From Rickettsiales bacterium (GTDB taxonomy: Bacteria > Pseudomonadota > Alphaproteobacteria > Rickettsiales > UBA1997): a DNA stretch of 8,640 nucleotides. A program made the translations under genes and the position numbers. Of this stretch, positions 6,059 through 8,640 are shown piece after piece. Positions within the stretch are counted from its first letter, which is position 1, and every line of letters starts with the position of its first letter. Under the pieces are notes generated by a model, which was not told the origin of the DNA, did not search any database, and was given only the letters and a program-made list of their open reading frames with translations. The stretch spans positions 1 to 8,640 of the forward strand of contig CANNMN010000046.1 in NCBI GenBank assembly GCA_947505885.1. The letters are read 5' to 3'.

Positions 6059-7306
6059 ATGCGCAAGTCGCACAAAATCATCATTTCCGGCATCATTGGA
6101 AATACTTTAGAAAATTATGATTATATTCTTTACGCAAATTTTGCAGTCATCATCAGCAAATTATTTTTCCCACAGACCGACCTTTACACATCAATGTTGG
6201 CAACCTTCGGTATTTTTGCCGCGGGCTTTTTCATGCGACCAATTGGCGCAATAATTTTTGGTCACATTGGAGATAAGTACGGAAGAAGAATAGCGCTGTC
6301 AGCTTCAATCATGTTGATGTCGATTCCAACGGCGCTCATTGGTGTTTTACCAGATTACTCTCAAATTGGAATTTTAGCACCAATTGCTCTGTTGATTATT
6401 CGCTTGCTTCAAGGCGCTTCAATCGGTGGCGAGACTTCTGGGTTTATGACCTACTTAATGGAGTCGATGCCAGATTCTAAAAGAAAAGCACTACTTGGAT
6501 CCATTGCAATTTCCAGCACTGCACTTGGTTTATTCTTCGGATTCTTAGCTTCATTTATCTGCAATTTTTACTTCAGCGAAAACGAAAATGCTTGGAGAAT
6601 TCCATTTCTACTCAGCTTACCAATCGGCTTAATTGGAATTTATATTAGAACCAAACTTGATGAGAGTTCAGAGTTCAAAACCCTTCAGAACAAAGGTTTG
6701 CTCGCTAAATCACCTTTCAAAGAATTATTCAAAAATTACACCAAAAGATTTTTTATTATTTGCGGACTATTTGTTTCAATCAGCATTCCCTTCTACATTT
6801 TCTTCGCCTTCCTCGCCACCTTCTTAGTAAAAATTTCACATTACACCCAGCTCCAAGTTTCGATTATTTACCTAATTTGCACAGTAGCTTTTGGTTGTTT
6901 CGCACCAATATCCGGCTGGCTTTCAGATCGCTTCGGAATTTACAAAGTTTTACTTTGCGCAATCCTCACTTTTACCGCACTGCTATTTCCAGTTTTCACT
7001 TTGATATTTAGCCCAGATTTTTACTCGACCTTAGTCGGCTGCCTAATTTTTATTTTTCTAATCACTCTTTACCAAGGCTCAATCCCCTCAATAATCCTGC
7101 AAATTTTCCCCGCAAAAGTTCGGGCGATCGGCACTGCCTTTTCATTCAACATGGTTTCGGCTATTTTTGGGGGACTTGCTCCGCTGGTGCTTACATGGTT
7201 TATTAAAATATCCGATAATCATTGGGTGATTGTTGGTTACCTAATTATGTCGTCCACAATCAGTGTTTTAGCTCTTTTATGGGGTAAGAAAGCGAAATTA
7301 TTCTAA
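6059..7306 (+). CDS. MFS transporter, metabolite:H+ symporter (ProP-like) family
   Basis: A 415-residue inner-membrane protein with about twelve hydrophobic segments. Residues 12-37 (IIGNTLENYDYILYANFAVIISKLFF) correspond to the first helix of the ProP/ShiA/citrate-type symporters, where EWYDF is usual. Here the tryptophan is replaced by asparagine. The loop 2-3 signature GHIGDKYGRR is at 68-77. The family segment RLLQGASIGGE is at 115-125, and the half-repeat signature GWLSDRFG lies at about 283-290. Relatives move compatible solutes or carboxylates together with protons; the substrate here is not predictable. It probably shares a transcript with lysR (15-base gap). A weak GGA lies 8 bases before the ATG. 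ProP-like carriers are often numerous in intracellular alphaproteobacteria, where they may import host metabolites. Confidence 0.92.
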   Translation: MRKSHKIIISGIIGNTLENYDYILYANFAVIISKLFFPQTDLYTSMLATFGIFAAGFFMRPIGAIIFGHIGDKYGRRIALSASIMLMSIPTALIGVLPDYSQIGILAPIALLIIRLLQGASIGGETSGFMTYLMESMPDSKRKALLGSIAISSTALGLFFGFLASFICNFYFSENENAWRIPFLLSLPIGLIGIYIRTKLDESSEFKTLQNKGLLAKSPFKELFKNYTKRFFIICGLFVSISIPFYIFFAFLATFLVKISHYTQLQVSIIYLICTVAFGCFAPISGWLSDRFGIYKVLLCAILTFTALLFPVFTLIFSPDFYSTLVGCLIFIFLITLYQGSIPSIILQIFPAKVRAIGTAFSFNMVSAIFGGLAPLVLTWFIKISDNHWVIVGYLIMSSTISVLALLWGKKAKLF

Positions 7307-7416
7307 GACCCAAAAGAAGAAAATGGCAAAGATGCTAAATTTAGGGTTAGATTAAATTCTCTAAATTCTATCACGGTCCCCCAATACTCCTGAATTTTTC
7401 GTGCCAGAAATGCGGA

Positions 7417-7455
7417 GTCAATTTCGCTTCTTTATTTTTTCAGTCGAAAATTGAC
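7417..7455 (+). repeat. Hairpin with conserved loop, partial copy of the repeat core
   Basis: GTCAATTT (7417-7424) pairs perfectly with AAATTGAC (7448-7455). The loop contains TTTATTTTTT and AGTCGA, which also occur in the loops of hairpins 7589-7626 and 8541-8578. Those two have different stem sequences (AAATTTT/AAAATTT). A shared loop with a changed but still paired stem suggests selection on structure. Confidence 0.5.
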
Positions 7456-7688
7456 CGGTTCTAAGCAGAGTTTTTCTAGAAAAAGAAAAACCAGTCCGTG
7501 GGTTGGGGCGTCGGCCATTTGTTCTAAAGTCAAGGTAGAAAACCCCTGCGGCCGCACCATTCTTTCATTCCAGCCAAATCTAAATTACAAATTTTAAGTT
7601 ATTTATTTTTTAGTCGAAGAAAATTTCCAACTAAGATTTGCCAGTCATTAAAGAACCGTGCCTCGGTGTTTTTCCACCTTTCCCTCCG
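7442..7688. repeat. Long imperfect direct repeat, copy 1
   Basis: This segment aligns with 8389-8640 at roughly 80% identity by eye. It includes a 31-base identical block (7460-7490 with 8413-8443). Internal elements kept in both copies: the palindrome TTTTTCTAGAAAAA (7471-7484); the palindrome TGCGGCCGCA (7547-7556); a nested stem CAAATCT/AGATTTG enclosing AAATTTT/AAAATTT; and a short hairpin ACCG-TGCCT-CGGT (7655-7667) followed by T-rich sequence. The copies differ by one- to few-base indels. In the longest shared minus-strand frame, differences fall about evenly on the three codon positions. This fits non-coding or decayed sequence better than a constrained protein. A structured RNA, a mobile-element end and a pseudogene remain possible. 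Confidence 0.7.
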
Positions 7689-7785
7689 ATAACTTTTTTA
7701 TCTCCGCTAAAGCTCCAATAAAAAACTGATCTCCGGTGACTTTGAAAAATGTCCATCCATTCGGATTCGCTTTGCTACTCCTCAT
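7648..7785 (-). CDS. Possible 45-residue ORF on the minus strand of the repeat region
   Basis: The frame runs from ATG 7785 to TAA 7648. The product begins MRSSKANPNGWTFFKVTGDQ and continues FFIGALAEIKKLSEGKV, composition that looks like real protein. It overlaps the 5' half of the leader of the 129-residue gene and the distal part of repeat copy 1. The ribosome-binding site is poor (GGGAG only two bases from the ATG). In repeat copy 2 the same frame continues differently and reaches a stop after a few more codons than in copy 1. It may be an intact small gene, the surviving part of a decayed gene, or a chance frame. I do not recognise it. Confidence 0.25.
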   Translation of the reverse strand: MRSSKANPNGWTFFKVTGDQFFIGALAEIKKLSEGKVEKHRGTVL

Positions 7786-7812
7786 TTCTCCCGACGCTCG
7801 CCGCTTGGCAGC

Positions 7813-7854
7813 CGGTTATAAGCAACAGCGCGTAGGCGCTTTGTTTACTAACCG
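7813..7854 (+). promoter_or_regulatory. Long hairpin directly upstream of the ribosome-binding site
   Basis: Pairs run from CGGTTA (7813-7818) with TAACCG (7849-7854) inward through TAAGCAA/TTGTTTA to AGCGC/GCGCT, closed by the loop GTAG (7832-7835). This gives 18 pairs, one of them G-U, with only two single-base bulges (C7826 and C7848). The stem ends 7 bases before AAAGGAGG. It could control access of ribosomes to the 129-residue gene, or be a recombination or protein-recognition site in DNA. Confidence 0.6.
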
Positions 7855-7860
7855 TTACCA

Positions 7861-7868
7861 AAAGGAGG
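7861..7868 (+). promoter_or_regulatory. Strong Shine-Dalgarno for the 129-residue gene
   Basis: AAAGGAGG ends 7 bases before the ATG at 7876. It is by far the best-placed site for a plus-strand gene here and fixes the start. The lysR and transporter genes, by contrast, have weak sites. Confidence 0.8.
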
Positions 7869-7875
7869 AAAATTT

Positions 7876-8265
7876 ATGTCAGCTTTTATCGTTAACAAAA
7901 CTCACATTGACGCCATTGTCACAGTTCTTTACCAAGAGAAATGTCCTAATATCCAAGAAGAATTCAGTAAGTACGGGGGTAATCTAAATCTGATTGGCCA
8001 AATTCTTTGGGATGAGAATTTCAAATCTGTAAATTATCGCTACAGTGATGATGCAAAGTCCCCTAAATATTCACATAAAGTTAAGTCTGTGAGCCTAATC
8101 CAAGCCATAAAGGCTCTGGACTGCCTAAACTACCAGTCTTGTGAACATCCTGATTACTACGCATCTGAATCTCACAAAGTTCAAACCCTTTTGAAAAATG
8201 TTTTGTTCAGAAAAATGAAATATTCTGACCCTGAATATGAGAAAGCTGCTTGGGAGGTGAGTTAG
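7876..8265 (+). CDS. Hypothetical protein of 129 residues between repeat copies
   Basis: The start is fixed by an excellent Shine-Dalgarno. The protein begins MSAFIVNKTHIDAIVTVLYQ, has a central basic, aromatic segment (NYRYSDDAKSPKYSHKVK, about 52-70), and then a helix with SLIQAIKALDCLNYQSCEHPDY (72-93). It ends in a helix and EYEKAAWEVS. There is no signal peptide or membrane segment, so it should be cytoplasmic. The opening MSAFIVxxxHIDxIV and the late YQSCEHPDY...SE...YE.A.W pattern resemble unnamed proteins I associate with phages and plasmids, but no function is known to me. Two cysteines and a histidine (C82, C88, H90) lie close together, too few to claim a metal site. It stands alone, framed by a leader hairpin and a GC-rich hairpin after the stop. 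Confidence 0.85.
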   Translation: MSAFIVNKTHIDAIVTVLYQEKCPNIQEEFSKYGGNLNLIGQILWDENFKSVNYRYSDDAKSPKYSHKVKSVSLIQAIKALDCLNYQSCEHPDYYASESHKVQTLLKNVLFRKMKYSDPEYEKAAWEVS

Positions 8266-8274
8266 AGTTTAAGC

Positions 8275-8328
8275 AAGAGAGTGGGGGGTGGTCGCCTCCT
8301 TCCTCTCTTAGAGGCAATCCTAGTTTTT
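8275..8328 (+). terminator. GC-rich hairpin region after the 129-residue gene, terminator-like
   Basis: AAGAGAG (8275-8281) pairs with CTCTCTT (8303-8309), with an inner stem of GGGGG (8284-8288) against CCTCC (8295-8299). An exclusive alternative pairs GCCTC (8294-8298) with GAGGC (8311-8315), or CCTCT with AGAGG (8302-8314), followed after nine bases by TTTTTT (8323-8328). The distance from stem to T run is longer than ideal for an intrinsic terminator. Confidence 0.4.
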
Positions 8329-8350
8329 TACTACTTGCTCTGATACAGGC

Positions 8351-8384
8351 GCTGGCTTCGCCAGCAGGGTTATTAGATTTTTTT
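8351..8384 (+). terminator. Hairpin plus T run, possible intrinsic terminator
   Basis: GCTGGC (8351-8356) and GCCAGC (8360-8365) form a six-pair GC-rich stem with loop TTC. A seven-T run follows at 8378-8384 after twelve bases. The spacing is too long for a textbook terminator, so the hairpin may instead belong to the repeat unit. Confidence 0.35.
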
Positions 8385-8388
8385 AAAA

Positions 8389-8640
8389 AGTCGGAAATCG
8401 TACCGATTTAAGTCTAAGCAGAGTTTTTCTAGAAAAAGAAAAACTGGTCTGTGGGTTTTGGCGTCAGCCATTTCTTCGGAGTCAAGGTAGATAAAACCTG
8501 CGGCCGCACCATTGATTTTTCTCAGCCAAATCTAAGCAACAAATTTTAGATTCTTTATTTTTAAGTCGAAGAAAATTTCTAGCCAAGATTTGCCAGAAAA
8601 AAATCAACCGTGCCTCGGTTTTCTTCCACCTTTCCCTCCG
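8389..8640. repeat. Long imperfect direct repeat, copy 2 (cut by window end)
   Basis: This is the partner of 7442-7688 with an offset of about 953 bp; the last aligned base is the last base of the window, so it probably continues. It keeps the TTTTTCTAGAAAAA palindrome (8424-8437), TGCGGCCGCA (8499-8508), the nested stems CAAATCT/AGATTTG and AAATTTT/AAAATTT (8541-8578), and the hairpin AACCG/CGGTT (8606-8619). It adds a perfect hairpin AAATCG-TAC-CGATTT (8395-8409), where copy 1 has a weaker G-U-containing version. On the minus strand one frame stays open from 8640 for 52 codons, then hits a TGA that is also present in copy 1. Confidence 0.7.

Larger units (their letters stand above)
7307..7875. 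other. 569-base region without a confident gene: first repeat copy and leader of the next gene
   Basis: Positions 7307-7416 show nothing clear and no terminator after the transporter. Positions 7417-7455 are a hairpin with the conserved loop described under the repeats. Positions 7442-7688 are repeat copy 1. Positions 7689-7812 are unique within the window, and 7813-7854 form a long hairpin ahead of the ribosome-binding site. On the minus strand the region is crossed by several short open frames, of which 7648-7785 is the most protein-like. The 83-codon plus-strand frame starting at 7736 overlaps the next gene out of frame and looks spurious. Confidence 0.6.
8266..8388. other. Spacer between the 129-residue gene and repeat copy 2
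   Basis: This stretch consists of hairpins rather than coding sequence. It holds the GC-rich stem with competing pairings (8275-8315), a T run at 8323-8328, the terminator-like hairpin at 8351-8365 and a seven-T run at 8378-8384. Together with repeat copy 2 it leaves 8266-8640 without a confident gene. On the minus strand a frame through copy 2 ends at TAA 8375-8373. Confidence 0.6.

Noticed and set aside
7546..7559. tRNA-like 3' end CTGCGGCCGCACCA, repeated at 8498-8511
   Set aside because: No matching 5' acceptor strand, T-loop or anticodon arm lies upstream in either copy. The element is explained by the palindrome TGCGGCCGCA.
7736..7987. 83-codon plus-strand ORF starting at GTG
   Set aside because: It overlaps the 129-residue gene out of frame, has no ribosome-binding site, and its middle is the complement of the leader hairpin.
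7442..8640. Integron attC-type cassette array
   Set aside because: No convincing GTTRRRY/RYYYAAC core pair was found, no integron integrase is in the window, and the repeat is longer than usual attC sites. A full-contig search could reopen it.

Overview
The window looks like plasmid-type or integrated accessory DNA from a low-GC bacterium, most likely an intracellular or host-associated alphaproteobacterium of the Rickettsiales or Holosporales kind. This placement is inferred from three things: a compact histidine kinase with an alphaproteobacterial-style H-box, a transporter of the ProP/metabolite:H+ symporter type, and the pairing of a plasmid partition cassette with a replication-type protein. 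No rRNA or tRNA fixes the taxonomy.

Layout. Positions 1-1500 hold a partition operon on the minus strand. A 56-residue ribbon-helix-helix (RHH) protein, missed by ordinary length cut-offs, overlaps the GTG start of a ParA ATPase by one base. The ParA gene is followed two bases later by a second, 115-residue protein with a C-terminal RHH. A perfect 16-bp AT palindrome lies between the -35 and -10 of the predicted promoter, and nearly the same sequence recurs inside a 31-bp inverted repeat beyond the far end of the operon. Positions 1544-2761 hold a minus-strand pair: a small possibly winged-helix protein and a winged-helix replication-type protein. The latter gene carries two internal 15-bp tandem-repeat blocks that could be an intragenic origin. 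Positions 3107-3946 encode a soluble histidine kinase without a sensor domain. Positions 4048-4899 encode a GNAT acetyltransferase with an arginine/serine-rich N-terminus. It is divergent from a LysR regulator (5093-6043), which is followed 15 bases later by an MFS transporter (6059-7306). The 193 bases between the acetyltransferase and lysR contain three inverted repeats of LysR-operator size.

Positions 7307-8640 are unlike the rest. About 250 bp of sequence occurs twice in direct orientation, roughly 953 bp apart, at about 80% identity by eye. The copies differ by indels and show no excess of third-codon-position changes. Between them sits a 129-residue gene of unknown function, with the strongest ribosome-binding site of the window and a long hairpin directly upstream. 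The second copy runs into the window edge, so another unit may follow. This repeated structured region is the best candidate for something undescribed, although a decayed minus-strand gene remains a serious alternative.

How the genes work together. The par and rep modules would maintain the replicon. The LysR/GNAT/MFS group looks like one regulated uptake or export and modification locus. The kinase and the repeat unit have no evident partner in the window.
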